Positions 16,428-25,098 of a DNA stretch of 64,000 nt are shown here, one piece after another. The stretch comes from Vibrio fortis. Lineage in GTDB: Bacteria; Pseudomonadota; Gammaproteobacteria; Enterobacterales; Vibrionaceae. The stretch is from the NCBI RefSeq assembly GCF_000695685.1, contig NZ_JFFR01000033.1, positions 124,001-188,000 of the forward strand. Direction: 5' to 3'. Numbering within the stretch: the first letter of the stretch is position 1; each line of letters starts with the position of its first letter. Below the pieces are notes generated by a model that saw nothing but the letters and a program-made list of their open reading frames with translations, did not search any database and was not told where the DNA came from. A program made the position numbers and the translations under genes.

Positions 16428-17759
16428 CTATTGAAGTTTGGCTCCTTGTGCGGCCCAATCACCGATAAGAGTACGTTCGTCATCTGTCATTTGGGTGAGG
16501 TTTCCAAGTGGCATGACTTTCGTTGTTACGGTTTGAGCAATGATTCTCGGCACGTTGGCTTTGATCTCTTCAGGTGTATCCAAGATGACCCCGGCTGGTG
16601 CGGCGGCGAAGGCAGCATGAGTCGGCGAAGCTGAATGACACACCGAACAGCGCTCTTGAATGACTTGGTTGATGGTCTCAAAGCGAATGCCTGCGTCCGA
16701 AGATGCTGGCGCACTGGTGGCTGCTGTTTGCTGAACATGAGCGCCATTGTCAGATTCCACAACTCCTGCCGCAATTTCTTCCACGACTGGTGTAGCTTCT
16801 GCACTGTTTTGCACCTGCTCAACCACGGGCGCTTTCGCGACTGGTGTCGGTGTCATCTGCTTTTTCGCGTACGGTGAGGTCACGAACGCAAGCGTGATCA
16901 TACCGAGTGCGGCCACTGGCACTGTCCAAGCAAACTTCTGACTGCCATGTCGGGTATTAAAGTAGTGGCGAACCAATATACTGAATACCGCCAAACCAGC
17001 TAGAATCAACCAGTTGTACTCCGAACCATACGTGCTCGGGAAGTGGTTACTGATCATGATGAACAACACTGGTAGCGTCATGTAGTTATTGTGACGAGAA
17101 CGCAGTAAGCCTTTCGCTGGAAGTGCTGGATCAGGTTCGCGCTTCTCTTCAATCGCTTTCACTAGGTTGCGCTGTGCCGGCATGATAACGCGGAATACGT
17201 TACCCACCATGATGGTACCGATAATCGCGCCCACATGGATGTAAGCACCACGGCCACTAAACACTTGAGTCAAGCCGTAAGTCGCGGCCACCAACAGCAC
17301 GAACAACACAATACCAAGCAGTACTGGCGTCTTACCTAATGGAGAGTCACACAACAGGTCGTAAATAAACCAACCAGCGACAAAAGAACCAATACCAATC
17401 GCGATTGCGGTAGTCGAATCAAGGCCTGAGCCCGGTGCAATCAGGTAAATTTCGGCGTTAAGGTAGTAGACAACCCCAAGTAGACACACACCTGTGATCC
17501 AAGTGAAGTAAGCTTCCCATTTAAACCAGTGAAGGTGTTCAGGCATCTCTGGTGGCGCAAGCTTGTACTTTTCAAGGTGATAGATACCACCACCGTGAAT
17601 TGCCCATAAGTCACCAGATAGGCCTGTTTTGGGGTTGACTCGATTAAGGTTGTTTTCAAGCCAAACAAAGTAAAATGATGCGCCGATCCATGCGACACCA
17701 ACGATCATGTGAATCCAGCGAATCGCCAAATTCAACCATTCTGTAATATGCGGATCCAT
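16428..17759 (-). CDS. puuD: Membrane urate hydroxylase with fused cytochrome c domain
   Basis: A 443-residue inner-membrane protein of the PuuD family, which oxidises urate to 5-hydroxyisourate without soluble uricase. The N-terminal three quarters have about eight hydrophobic helices, with conserved stretches such as GVAWIGASFYFVWLEN and RSRHNNYMTLPVLFIMIS. A Pro/Ala/Val-rich linker leads to a C-terminal c-type haem domain with CSVCH (371-375) and KVMPLGN carrying the probable Met ligand, so electrons can pass to the respiratory chain. I start at ATG 17759, where CAGGAG is well placed, rather than at 17777 inside the allA stop region. Confidence 0.93.
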   Translation of the reverse strand: MDPHITEWLNLAIRWIHMIVGVAWIGASFYFVWLENNLNRVNPKTGLSGDLWAIHGGGIYHLEKYKLAPPEMPEHLHWFKWEAYFTWITGVCLLGVVYYLNAEIYLIAPGSGLDSTTAIAIGIGSFVAGWFIYDLLCDSPLGKTPVLLGIVLFVLLVAATYGLTQVFSGRGAYIHVGAIIGTIMVGNVFRVIMPAQRNLVKAIEEKREPDPALPAKGLLRSRHNNYMTLPVLFIMISNHFPSTYGSEYNWLILAGLAVFSILVRHYFNTRHGSQKFAWTVPVAALGMITLAFVTSPYAKKQMTPTPVAKAPVVEQVQNSAEATPVVEEIAAGVVESDNGAHVQQTAATSAPASSDAGIRFETINQVIQERCSVCHSASPTHAAFAAAPAGVILDTPEEIKANVPRIIAQTVTTKVMPLGNLTQMTDDERTLIGDWAAQGAKLQ

Positions 17760-17773
17760 AATAAACTCCTGTA

Positions 17774-18334
17774 TCACAGCGCATTTTCAACGCGCTGCTC
17801 TTCCTTATTGTTGTCCGTAGGCAGGTCTTCCAAGTGCAGTGCCACGAGGTCGCTATCAAAATAAACTTCATCACAGTTATGGCCTTCACCGCCTCTGTCC
17901 ACGATCAAGAACTGGTCTTGATCGGTAAGCGCGAGAACGGGGTGGTGCCACACACCTTTGTGATAGTTCACTCCTTGGCGGCCGTTGCTGAGAAACGCGC
18001 GGCAGCTGGCTAATGTCGGATTTTCGCCCTTTGGCGCGACAACAATTAAATAGGGTTGACCAAGTAATGGAACGAATGCCTGAGAGCCAAGTGGATGACG
18101 CTCTAGCATCTCGATAGTCAATGGGTACTTCAGCGGAGTGGCTTGGAAGATGCTGATGATGGCTTCTCCACCTTGGTCTTGCACATCCGTTGCCGCAAGC
18201 TTGTGGTAGCGACGAGTTGACCCATTGTTGATCATGAAAAAATCACTGTTATCAGATTCGATAACATCACCAAACTCAGCAAACGCTTGTTTGGTTAACG
18301 GTTCGATCACTAAACGACGTATTCCATTACTCAT
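17774..18334 (-). CDS. allA: Ureidoglycolate lyase
   Basis: A 186-residue cytosolic cupin-type enzyme that splits ureidoglycolate into glyoxylate and urea. Recognisable are VIEPLTKQAFAEFGDVIE at the N terminus, ERHPLGSQAFVPL, and GVNYHKGVWHHPVLAL with the barrel histidines. It is somewhat longer than E. coli AllA (160 aa), mostly through a hydrophilic C-terminal tail (NNKEEQRVE). AAGGAAAAG precedes the ATG. It follows alc closely (14 bp) and fits directly after allantoicase in the pathway. Confidence 0.94.
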   Translation of the reverse strand: MSNGIRRLVIEPLTKQAFAEFGDVIESDNSDFFMINNGSTRRYHKLAATDVQDQGGEAIISIFQATPLKYPLTIEMLERHPLGSQAFVPLLGQPYLIVVAPKGENPTLASCRAFLSNGRQGVNYHKGVWHHPVLALTDQDQFLIVDRGGEGHNCDEVYFDSDLVALHLEDLPTDNNKEEQRVENAL

Positions 18335-18348
18335 ACTCTTTTCCTTAC

Positions 18349-19335
18349 CTATTTCGCTTTGGTACCAAATAGACGTAAACGGCTGATACCGCCATCTGGG
18401 AAGATGTTGGCACGTACGTGTGTTACCGCACCAAGATCGTTCACCTCGGAAATGAATTCATGAATATTGTGGGCAGACAGTTTTTGCGCCGGTAGAAGCT
18501 CACGCCAGAATAGACTTTGCGTCTCTACTTGGTCGTCGGTACCACCTTTTACATACGCCGCTTGAATTGAACAACTGTCTGGGAAGTTACCTTTAAAGTG
18601 CGCAGTATCAACAACGATACGTTCAATGTTGCCCGGGTGGCCTAACGCAACAATCACCCAATCGTTACCCGGTGTACGACGACGTGCTGTTTCCCAACCA
18701 TCACCCATGTTTTCACCGCGGCCAGGGCCAAGAATGTTCGCTTTATTACCGTAGTGCTCATCACTACATGCCAGTGCGCGTCCGCCATGTTCAACCGCTG
18801 CAAGGTCAATTTGCTGTTGTGCATCAATCGCATCCCAATCAACGCTCGGGCGACCGTAAACGCGCAGGCGTGCAACACCGCCGTCTGGATAAATGTTTAG
18901 ACGCAGGTGCGTAAATACTTGGTCACTTTCAATCTCTTCAAGGTGATGGTGATCGCCTTGCAGACCAATAGAAGGGAGGATTTCTTGCCACTCAGTAGAG
19001 TCTGTTGGCTCGCCTTGTGGTGAATAGCATGCATCAATCGATGCAGAAGGCGGGAAGTTACCTGTAAAGAATGAAGTATCGATATCAACACCCGCAATCG
19101 TGCCTGCTAGACCAAGGCGAATCACACAGTAGTCATAACCTTCGCCACGTTTACGGCGGCTTTCCCAACCGTCCATCCATTTACCGTTGTCATCGTATAG
19201 GTCATCTTTCCATACTGGTGCTGCGTGGCTGAGTAGGCGGCTTTTGTCGGCAAAGAAATCGTCCGTGGCGAAGATCGCTTCCGCACCGAGTTTTTCGTCT
19301 GCTAGGTTTATGTACTGTTCAAATTTATGGGTCAT
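18349..19335 (-). CDS. alc: Allantoicase
   Basis: A 328-residue cytosolic enzyme that hydrolyses allantoate to ureidoglycolate and urea. The protein has the family's two repeated jelly-roll halves: GWESRRKRGEGYDYCVIRLG in the first corresponds to GWETARRRTPGNDWVIVALG in the second, and GNFPPSASIDACY to GNFPDSCSIQAAY. Each half ends with HLRLNIYPDGGVARLRVYG or HVRANIFPDGGISRLRLFG. Length is normal. It works between PuuE and AllA and lies in their operon. Confidence 0.96.
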   Translation of the reverse strand: MTHKFEQYINLADEKLGAEAIFATDDFFADKSRLLSHAAPVWKDDLYDDNGKWMDGWESRRKRGEGYDYCVIRLGLAGTIAGVDIDTSFFTGNFPPSASIDACYSPQGEPTDSTEWQEILPSIGLQGDHHHLEEIESDQVFTHLRLNIYPDGGVARLRVYGRPSVDWDAIDAQQQIDLAAVEHGGRALACSDEHYGNKANILGPGRGENMGDGWETARRRTPGNDWVIVALGHPGNIERIVVDTAHFKGNFPDSCSIQAAYVKGGTDDQVETQSLFWRELLPAQKLSAHNIHEFISEVNDLGAVTHVRANIFPDGGISRLRLFGTKAK

Positions 19336-19457
19336 GTCCGTGTAATCCTATGAAATTAATCAAGTAATAATAAAATGAGAACTTAAAGGTTCAGTGGCTG
19401 ACTGCTCAGCGCCCGACGCATTAAGCGAGTTCTGAAATAGCTGCTAACTCCGTTAAC

Positions 19458-19973
19458 CTACATATCCCAGAGACGAAACATTGCGATCTTGTTGATCTCT
19501 TGTATCGCCGTAGCAAACTCAGTTTCACTATCATTTCCTAATCGCATCTCGAACGACTCAAGAATTTGGTAACGATTGGCTCCCTTTACAGCCATGATAA
19601 AAGGGAAGTTGAAGCGACTTTTGTAGCTGTTGTTGTAAGAAGTGAATTTTTCAAATTCTTCGGCGCTGCATTTATCGATGCCCGCCCCCGCTTGTTCCTT
19701 AGTAGACGACTCTGTGAGTTCGCCATTTACTGCTGCTCGACCGGCTAAGTCTGGGTGAGCATTGATCAAAGCCAACTGCTTGCCGTGGTCGGCTTGCAAA
19801 AGCGTGGATGCCATCTTCAAATGAAGATTCTCGATATGATCATCTTCTGCATTTAAGCCTTGGTCATACACGGCTTCTGCCACCCAAGGGCTGTGCTCGT
19901 ACACATCGGCAAAATGGGCGACAAATTCATCGCGAGCCATTTTTGTGGGTTGGCATGATCGAAATACTGTCAC
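19458..19973 (-). CDS. uraD: OHCU decarboxylase
   Basis: A 171-residue cytosolic enzyme converting 2-oxo-4-hydroxy-4-carboxy-5-ureidoimidazoline to S-allantoin. Family features include the AHPDLAG motif with the catalytic histidine, SSTKEQAGAGIDKC and NFPFIMAVKG. The start is GTG at 19973: AGGAGG lies 6 bases before it, and the resulting N terminus MTVFRSCQPTKMARDEFV fits the family. It stands between puuE and alc, separated from alc by 122 bp in which I see no clear terminator. Confidence 0.94.
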   Translation of the reverse strand: MTVFRSCQPTKMARDEFVAHFADVYEHSPWVAEAVYDQGLNAEDDHIENLHLKMASTLLQADHGKQLALINAHPDLAGRAAVNGELTESSTKEQAGAGIDKCSAEEFEKFTSYNNSYKSRFNFPFIMAVKGANRYQILESFEMRLGNDSETEFATAIQEINKIAMFRLWDM

Positions 19974-20050
19974 TGTTAGCCTCCTTGCTATTGCTCTCTT
20001 TGCTTGTGTTGTTTTTATCGTTGTGAGTTGTTACTGCTTTTCCTAGTCCA

Positions 20051-20965
20051 CTATCCCGCTTTATACGGATGGTGTTCATGCCAGTGATTGGCAATATCGA
20101 TACGACGACATAGCCACACGCTGTCGTGTTGTTTTACGTAATCTAGAAAACGTCTCAGTGCCATGATTCGACCCGGACGCCCGACCAATCGGCAGTGAAG
20201 CCCAACCGACATCATTTTCGGTGCGGTTTCACCTTCCATATAAAGAGCATCAAAGGTGTCTTTTAGGTATTGGAAAAACTGTTCACCAGAGTTGAAGCCC
20301 TGCGCTGTCGAAAAGCGCATATCGTTCACATCTAGGGTGTAAGGGATCACTAGTTGAGGGCGACCAGTCTCGGCATGCCAGTATGGTAGATCGTCATCGT
20401 AGGCATCAGAGTCGTACAAAAAACCACCCTCTTCCGCGACAAGTCGACGCGTATTTGGACCTGTTCGGCCTGTGTACCAGCCGAGTGGACGCTGGCCTGT
20501 CACTTGCTGGATGATCTCTATCGCTTTCACCATATGGTCGCGCTCTTCAGACTCATCAATGTATTGATAGTCAATCCAACGGTAGCCGTGGCTACAAATC
20601 TCATGGCCCGCTTCCATCATCGCTTTGGCGACATCTGGATGACGTTCGATCGCCATAGCGACAGCAAAAACAGTTAAAGGGATTTCATATTCATCAAATA
20701 GGCGAAGTACGCGCCACACCCCAGCTCGACTACCATACTCGTAGATCGATTCCATACTGATGTGACGTTCACCCTTGATCGGTTGTGCTGATGGGATCTC
20801 TGAGAGAAATGCTTCTGACTCATCATCACCGTGCAATAGACAACGTTCACCGCCTTCTTCGTAGTTCAATACAAAGGAGACCGCGACACGCGCATTACCC
20901 GGCCATTGAGGATTTGGAGGGGTAGCTCCATACCCGATCAAATCTCTTGAATAATCCTTATTCAT
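20051..20965 (-). CDS. puuE: Cofactor-independent allantoinase, polysaccharide deacetylase fold
   Basis: A 304-residue cytosolic protein of the PuuE family, which opens allantoin to allantoate without the metal needed by AllB-type enzymes. Characteristic stretches are RDLIGYGATPPNPQWPGNARVAVSFVLNYEEGGE at the N terminus (read in pieces), GSRAGVWRVLRLF, HEICSHGYRW, and GWYTGRTGPNTRRL. Normal length. AGGAG precedes the ATG. It is the first gene of the reverse operon and faces the operators at 21061 and 21243. Confidence 0.95.
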   Translation of the reverse strand: MNKDYSRDLIGYGATPPNPQWPGNARVAVSFVLNYEEGGERCLLHGDDESEAFLSEIPSAQPIKGERHISMESIYEYGSRAGVWRVLRLFDEYEIPLTVFAVAMAIERHPDVAKAMMEAGHEICSHGYRWIDYQYIDESEERDHMVKAIEIIQQVTGQRPLGWYTGRTGPNTRRLVAEEGGFLYDSDAYDDDLPYWHAETGRPQLVIPYTLDVNDMRFSTAQGFNSGEQFFQYLKDTFDALYMEGETAPKMMSVGLHCRLVGRPGRIMALRRFLDYVKQHDSVWLCRRIDIANHWHEHHPYKAG

Positions 20966-21060
20966 CCAAGTACTCCTAACATTAGTGTTTGGTTTAGTCG
21001 CTCACCCACAGCTTTCCTCTATGAGTTAGAAACAACGAGCAACCTCACCCCATACATTCA

Positions 21061-21070
21061 TTGTATACAA
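21061..21070. promoter_or_regulatory. GntR operator before puuE (TTGTATACAA)
   Basis: A perfect copy, extended to ATTGTATACAAT at 21060-21071, 96 bp before the puuE start codon. Confidence 0.8.
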
Positions 21071-21242
21071 TAATTTATCTTAATGTAAAGATTTCGTTAT
21101 TAAAGTTAAATTTAGCAACCACAATCTTTTAATAACAATAACTTAAATAATCATGGTGCAAGTTTTTAATGATAACGCACAGACTTGGTGCATCAAAAAA
21201 CCGACTTAAAGTTAACATTTTTTCTACAATTGACTTTACTAA

Positions 21243-21252
21243 TTGTATACAG
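21243..21252. promoter_or_regulatory. GntR operator before uraH (TTGTATACAG)
   Basis: Nine of ten positions match the palindrome. It is 111 bp before the uraH start codon. Confidence 0.65.
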
Positions 21253-21362
21253 TTCGTTCATAGTTAGTGCTGACAAAGTGAGCAAGCAAACGTTTTGTCA
21301 GATAAACATCGCAGATGAAAAACAGAATAAGGACAGGACGCGTCAACGCGCCGTGAAGGATT

Positions 21363-21716
21363 ATGGGAAGATTAACAACACACGTTTTAGATACCACCCA
21401 CGGCCTACCTGGAGCAGAGATCAAGGTAGAGCTTTACAAGGTAAATGAAGACTCAACTGAAAAATTGGCGACGGTTTTGACCAACTCCGACGGTAGAACC
21501 GATGCACCGATTCTTGCTGGTAACAACTTCCTCCCAGGCAAGTATCAGTTGGTGTTCTATGTAGCAGATTACTACAAAAGCAAAGGCGTCGAACTTGATG
21601 GCGTGCCTTTCTTAGACGATGTCGTGATTCGCTTCGGACTCGATGATCCGGATGCGCATTACCACGTCCCTCTTTTAGTATCCCCTTACAGCTTCTCGAC
21701 ATATCGCGGAAGTTAA
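21363..21716 (+). CDS. uraH: 5-Hydroxyisourate hydrolase
   Basis: A 117-residue transthyretin-related enzyme that hydrolyses the unstable PuuD product to OHCU. It starts MGRLTTHVLDTTHGLPGAEI, with the conserved His, and ends in the diagnostic YRGS tetrapeptide. No signal peptide is present, so it is cytosolic. GAAGGATT precedes the ATG. It is the first gene of the forward group, followed by two NCS2 permeases. Confidence 0.96.
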   Translation: MGRLTTHVLDTTHGLPGAEIKVELYKVNEDSTEKLATVLTNSDGRTDAPILAGNNFLPGKYQLVFYVADYYKSKGVELDGVPFLDDVVIRFGLDDPDAHYHVPLLVSPYSFSTYRGS

Positions 21717-21771
21717 CCTCAAGAAATAACAAATAAAGGAAATTTAGCCGCACTTAATTTTTGCTAGGCCT

Positions 21772-21794
21772 TCGCTGACAACTTCTGTCAGCGA
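21772..21794 (+). repeat. Hairpin between uraH and the first NCS2 permease
   Basis: TCGCTGACA (21772-21780) and TGTCAGCGA (21786-21794) form a perfect 9-bp stem with a 5-base loop. The following GCTTGGTCAGG is not a T-run, so it may be a processing or stability element rather than a terminator. Confidence 0.55.
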
Positions 21795-21911
21795 GCTTGG
21801 TCAGGTTTGTTCGTGCCCAAAAAAGAGAAATCACCTTAAACACATGAAACCTTAATATTGAAATCTTGCTGTATTCAATACATGGATCACAACATAAAAG
21901 GACTTGCTGAC

Positions 21912-23255
21912 ATGAGTGAGAGTAAAACTGAAATACTCAACCAAGATGCGAATAACGGAATTTTAGAGAAGTTTTTTAAAATTAAGGCCCACGGAAGCAG
22001 TGTAAAAAATGAATTGGTTGGTGGCGTGACCACTTTCGCAACCATGGCTTACATTATCTTCGTTAACCCACAGATCATGGCAGCATCTGGCATGGATTCT
22101 GGCGCGGTCTTCGTCGCAACCTGTATTGGTGCAGCGATTGGCTGTCTGTTAATGGGACTGTTTGCGAACTGGCCAGTGGGCCTTGCACCGGGTATGGGCC
22201 TCAACGCCTTCTTCTCGTTCACCGTAGTGAGTGAAATGGGTTACAGCTGGGAGGTAGCGCTTGGGGCGGTATTTATCTCTGGTGTGCTATTTGTCGGGAT
22301 GAGCTTCTACAAGGTTCGTCAATGGATCATAGAGAGCATTCCAGAGAGTTTACGCTACTCCATGACCGCTGGTGTTGGTCTATTCTTGGGTCTAATTGGT
22401 CTTAAAACAGCTGGTATTGTCGTCGAAAACCCAGCAACTTTGGTTTCATTAGGTGATTTCACCAAGCCAGAAGCACTACTTGCTGCTATCGCATTCCTTA
22501 TTATCGCGGTACTGAGTGAGCGTAAAGTCTTTGGTGCAGTACTGATTGGTATTTTGAGCGTAACGCTTATCGGTATGATGCTGGGTCTAGTGCAATACAA
22601 CGGCTTCTTCGCTGCGCCACCGAGCTTAGCGCCAACCTTTATGGCAATGGACATCGCAGGTGCACTGAATGTCTCTATGATCAGCGTTATCTTAGCCTTC
22701 CTCTTTGTAAACATGTTCGACACCGCGGGTACATTAATGGGTGTTGCGGAGCGTGCACATCTAACCAACCCTGAAACGGGAAAAATTGAAGGTTTGAGCA
22801 AGGCGCTAAAAGCCGACAGTATTTCGAGTGTTGCCGGTGCTTGTGTGGGTTGTCCACCAGTAACCAGTTACGTCGAGAGTGCTGCTGGTGTTGCAGCAGG
22901 TGCTCGTACTGGCCTTTCTGCTATTGTGGTTGGTGCGCTGTTCTTAGCTGCGATCTTCCTATCACCACTTGCCGGCATGATCCCGGCTTACGCGACGTCA
23001 GGCGCACTGATATACGTAGCCTTTGTAATGATGAGCAGCATGCAACACGTTGATTGGAAAGATTTCACCAACGGTGCACCAGCTGCAATCACGGCGTTAA
23101 TGATGCCACTCACATTCTCAATCGCGAATGGTATTGCGCTTGGCTTTATTACTTACACGGTATTAAAGCTAGCAACAGGCAAAACCAAAGATGTCTCTAT
23201 CTCGATGTACTTCTTAGCGGCTATCTTCATCGCTAAATTGGTGTTCATTGGCTAA
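21912..23255 (+). CDS. NCS2 purine permease, AzgA/GhxP-like
   Basis: A 447-residue inner-membrane symporter. The N-terminal GGVTTFATMAYIIFVNPQIM and GMGLNAFFSF stretches, NMFDTAGTLMGVAERA and GCPPVTSYVESAAGVAAGARTG identify the AzgA-like branch, which takes up adenine, or guanine and hypoxanthine, with protons. Given guaD and xdh nearby, guanine/hypoxanthine is the likelier substrate, by inference. I start at ATG 21912, because AAAGGA lies at good spacing, rather than TTG 21858 or ATG 21882. Confidence 0.9.
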   Translation: MSESKTEILNQDANNGILEKFFKIKAHGSSVKNELVGGVTTFATMAYIIFVNPQIMAASGMDSGAVFVATCIGAAIGCLLMGLFANWPVGLAPGMGLNAFFSFTVVSEMGYSWEVALGAVFISGVLFVGMSFYKVRQWIIESIPESLRYSMTAGVGLFLGLIGLKTAGIVVENPATLVSLGDFTKPEALLAAIAFLIIAVLSERKVFGAVLIGILSVTLIGMMLGLVQYNGFFAAPPSLAPTFMAMDIAGALNVSMISVILAFLFVNMFDTAGTLMGVAERAHLTNPETGKIEGLSKALKADSISSVAGACVGCPPVTSYVESAAGVAAGARTGLSAIVVGALFLAAIFLSPLAGMIPAYATSGALIYVAFVMMSSMQHVDWKDFTNGAPAAITALMMPLTFSIANGIALGFITYTVLKLATGKTKDVSISMYFLAAIFIAKLVFIG

Positions 23256-23296
23256 TTTTCGGTTCATTAATTAACCACCATTGAGTCATACACCTT

Positions 23297-23340
23297 GAAC
23301 GCTTGGTTATTAATCAAGCCAAGCGTTCCTATCAATTTTT
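23297..23340 (+). terminator. Terminator after the first permease
   Basis: GAACGCTTGG (23297-23306) pairs perfectly with CCAAGCGTTC (23319-23328), and ATTTTT follows shortly after. A further GC-rich imperfect stem ending in a T-run lies at about 23354-23402. Confidence 0.75.
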
Positions 23341-23482
23341 AAGAAAGCTAACTGTGCGGAATCCACGGCGTGTTTAGACACGCTCCCTCCGTGCACCTTT
23401 TTTATGACCCTACGCAGTTTGTAGAAGTCATTGTTTGACTGTCATTCGCTTGTGAACCTAAACACAAGCAGAGGAATATCAA

Positions 23483-24910
23483 ATGAAACTTCTGTATACC
23501 CTAAATGAAAGACCCCCTCACGGACTCACCCTCCTACTTGCTCTGCAACATATGCTAGCCTCTATTGGCGGCATCGTTGCAGTACCACTGATTGTTGGCG
23601 CATCCATTGGTTTGCCCAACACAGAAATTGTCTCACTCATTAACGCGGCCTTACTGGCATCGGGGATCGTCACGGTCGCCCAGTGCCTTGGTTTTGGCCC
23701 AATAGGTATTCGCTTACCTGTGGTGATGGGCTCCAGCTTCGCCTTTCTCGGTGTCGCGATATCTATTGGTAATGAAGGTGGCGTAAGTGCAATTATGGGC
23801 TCAGCCTTAATCGGCTCCTTTGTAGTCATTGCCGCCAGCTTTTACATGGATAAGGTAAGGAAGCTGTTCCCTACCGTGGTAAGTGGTGTAGTGGTTACTC
23901 TTATCGGACTAACCATTTTACCGGTTGCCATGAATTGGGTCGGAGACTCGCCCGCCAACAGTGAACAATTCGCCACACTGCCGAAGCTCTTTTTAGCGCT
24001 GGTCTCTTTGGGCATTGTGGTTTGCGTTTCCGTTTACTGTCAAGGCGCAGTGGCTGCTTCAGCGATCGTTATCGGCCTTGCGGGCGGTTACATCGTGGCA
24101 CTATCACTTGGCATGGTAAACCTAGATCAAATTAGCTCTGCTGCTTGGATTGGCGGTCCTGAACCTTTCAAATACGGCTTCACATTCTCAATGAGCGCCA
24201 TCATTAGCATGAGCTTGGTGTACATCGTGGTTATTGCTGAAGCAACGGGTGACTTCATGGCGCTCGGCAACAACTGTCAAACCCAAGTCAGCGGCAAAGA
24301 TCTTAAACGCGGTCTTTTAGGCGATGGGCTTGGTAGTACGCTTTCATCGATTCTCACTGCTATGCCGCTCGCTTCATTCAGCCAGAATGTAGGCATCGTC
24401 GGCATCACTGGGGTTGCCAGTCGCTATGTGGTTGCGGCAACGGGGGGTTTGCTGATCCTCGGTGGTCTGTTTCCGAAACTCGCTGCCATTGCCGTCACTA
24501 TCCCTAAACCAGTATTAGGGGGCGTGGGTTTTGTTATGTTCGGCATGATTGCTTACGCGGGTATTCGTATGTTGATAAAAGCTGCAGACACCAAACGAAA
24601 CGCATTAGTGATCTGTGTTGGTCTGGCTTCTGGACTTGCGGTAACGTTCGAACCACGACTGCTACAGCACTTACCTCATGATTTAGCGAACTTCCTACAC
24701 TCTGGCATTACGACTGGGACAATCATGACGGTTTTGCTGAATCTGATTCTACCTAAATCTTCACGAGCTGAAGAGCAAGAAGCACTCGCCGAAAGCCAAG
24801 CTCAAGTAGAGCTAGAGATGCAAGAACAAACTGAAATGCTAGATCAGGAAGAGCACGCAGAACTACAGCAAAAAGAACAAACTGAAACAACAGAAGTTAA
24901 GGCAAACTAA
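23483..24910 (+). CDS. NCS2 urate/xanthine permease, UacT/XanQ-like
   Basis: A 475-residue inner-membrane symporter of the nucleobase-ascorbate branch. Signatures are LALQHMLASIGG near the N terminus, EATGDFMALGNN, the substrate-site motif SQNVGIVGITGVASRYV, and GGVGFVMFGMIAYAGIRML. Urate or xanthine uptake fits both motif and neighbours. The last about 45 residues form a Glu/Gln-rich tail with repeated EEQE, QEQTEM and KEQTETTE pieces, unusual for the family. AGAGGAA precedes the ATG. It has its own leader after the terminator at 23297. Confidence 0.9.
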   Translation: MKLLYTLNERPPHGLTLLLALQHMLASIGGIVAVPLIVGASIGLPNTEIVSLINAALLASGIVTVAQCLGFGPIGIRLPVVMGSSFAFLGVAISIGNEGGVSAIMGSALIGSFVVIAASFYMDKVRKLFPTVVSGVVVTLIGLTILPVAMNWVGDSPANSEQFATLPKLFLALVSLGIVVCVSVYCQGAVAASAIVIGLAGGYIVALSLGMVNLDQISSAAWIGGPEPFKYGFTFSMSAIISMSLVYIVVIAEATGDFMALGNNCQTQVSGKDLKRGLLGDGLGSTLSSILTAMPLASFSQNVGIVGITGVASRYVVAATGGLLILGGLFPKLAAIAVTIPKPVLGGVGFVMFGMIAYAGIRMLIKAADTKRNALVICVGLASGLAVTFEPRLLQHLPHDLANFLHSGITTGTIMTVLLNLILPKSSRAEEQEALAESQAQVELEMQEQTEMLDQEEHAELQQKEQTETTEVKAN

Positions 24911-25098
24911 ACGCCTTACATTCGCTAGTGATTTCAGGCTTAACTGACTTAATGGGAAGTACGTACACTTACATCAGTTATAGAAGCATACAGCAGTGGG
25001 TTGAAGAAACGCGCTGCTTTATAAACCCTTATCGTAAACAATACAAAACCAAAGACCCTCTTCCCTGAAAAGGCTGAGATGGCTAAGGACTATTATGA

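Larger units (their letters stand above)
20966..21362. promoter_or_regulatory. Divergent control region of puuE and uraH
   Basis: This 397-bp spacer holds two TTGTATACAA-type operators 182 bp apart, one near each divergent gene. The middle (21060-21260) is AT-rich and should contain both promoters. An overlapping frame at 21185-21448 reads through the uraH ribosome site and is a shadow. Confidence 0.75.

Noticed and set aside
21185..21448. 87-codon forward frame overlapping uraH
   Set aside because: It crosses the operator at 21243 and reads the start of uraH in another frame; no family resemblance.
23490..23499. CTGTATACCC at the start of the urate/xanthine permease gene
   Set aside because: It contains GTATAC but differs from the operator at three positions and lies in coding sequence.
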